18,640 nucleotides of DNA, taken from Phlebiopsis flavidoalba (Eukaryota > Basidiomycota > Agaricomycetes > Polyporales > Phanerochaetaceae). Under the pieces are notes generated by a model, which searched no databases, was not told the DNA's origin, and saw nothing but the letters and a program-made list of their open reading frames with translations. The stretch is taken from NCBI GenBank assembly GCA_035772785.1, contig JAOCPU010000116.1, forward strand, positions 1 through 18,640, read 5' to 3'. Both the position numbers and the translations under genes were made by a program. Numbering within the stretch: the stretch's first letter is position 1; the number at the start of each line of letters is the position of its first letter. Shown here piece after piece: positions 18,021 to 18,640 of this stretch.

Positions 18021-18640
18021 CGGTCCTTATCGGTTGGCAATGGTCACGCGTACGTATGAAACATATGATAAACATGTAATGTGTTCAATTGAGATGTATG
18101 ATACACAATATGCGACCGTGCCGGCTATGCAGCAGAAGGTGTCCTCTCCCCTCCTTGCGGGCCTGTGCTCGCCGCGAAAGCAGCCGCGGCCTCGAAATGA
18201 GAGGACGACAATCGAGGTACTTCTGGCTCAGCATCCTCGATGCGCCTTAAAACGGTGATACCAGGTGGCATACGCACTGCATTTGACCATTAATGATCAG
18301 TATGTGTCTTCGACACGCACGAAAGGCCAGAGAAACAGTTCACCGCGCCGACGCAAGCAGCTCCCGCTGCAGATCGCAGATTCCCTCTCCCCCGTTTGGA
18401 GGCCCTCGAACCCTCGGCCCAGTCAGCCAAGTTACGGCGGTGGCTGTTGTACACCTCGCTGAACCGCTGCAGCATGCCGTAAACTTGAGCTTACGATAGT
18501 AGCCTCGCTTCCACGTCCTTGAGTGCGAAGTATAGCTAGAGAGGACAGGGTCCCCGAATGACGTCAGTCAGGTTCATGCATCAATGTCTAATTGGATCTT
18601 GCAGAGGCTCTGGACCTCACCGACCTGCTAGTTGCCAATA
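18021..18640. other. No identifiable feature
   Basis: Base composition is that of gene-containing DNA. Short frames on both strands show no motif I recognise, and the minus-strand gene may extend into this part. Confidence 0.35.

Noticed and set aside
1..18640. CRISPR arrays, bacterial operons or Shine-Dalgarno sites
   Set aside because: No regularly spaced repeats of that type exist, and introns and gene content show a eukaryotic nuclear genome.

Overview
The window looks like nuclear DNA of a basidiomycete fungus, most likely an agaricomycete. The genes carry many short introns (about 49-68 nt, GT...AG), the telomere-type repeats are TTAGGG-like, and the one gene I can name firmly, a WDR48/UAF1 homologue, has a layout I know from agaricomycetes. 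I cannot name a species.

Layout. (1) Positions 1-1800 look subtelomeric, with several short degenerate CCCTAA tracts (191-206, 1119-1187, 1680-1698, 1775-1790). An unidentified broken reading frame lies at 548-1059. Between two of the tracts is a run of back-to-back hairpins (1226-1541) ending in a well-formed type I hammerhead ribozyme (1543-1618), followed closely by another telomere-type tract. A truncated repeat of that downstream end follows. This fits a telomere-attaching, ribozyme-bearing retroelement such as the Coprina/Athena group of Penelope-like elements, or a non-coding relative. No reverse transcriptase is visible, so that is inference. (2) 1800-4440 is repeat-like DNA with inverted repeats, a TATA box and a possible BED-finger (hAT-like) fragment. 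(3) 4440-8140 is a strongly AT-rich island with almost no coding signal. It contains two G-rich repeats and a long perfect palindrome, and ends at a Helitron-like hairpin plus CTAG exactly where base composition changes. (4) 8529-16333 holds three plus-strand genes in tandem: a WDR48-type WD40 protein that activates deubiquitinases, a secreted protein of unknown function, and an alpha/beta hydrolase. (5) 16334-17024 is a convergent intergenic region with hairpins. (6) 17025 to about 18020 carries a minus-strand gene with a probable MYND zinc finger. The last 600 bases show nothing I can identify.

All recognisable genes are broken into short frames, but splice sites, codons and conserved residues are otherwise intact. 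Nearly every break I could localise is one extra base in or beside a short homopolymer; one is a lost base. Insertion-dominated error is what unpolished long-read sequence would give, so the genes are probably intact in the organism and the breaks are consensus errors. Removing three extra bases from the alpha/beta hydrolase restores one 353-codon frame that ends in phase with its stop. I see no shared pathway among the three plus-strand genes; they look like ordinary neighbouring housekeeping or accessory genes.
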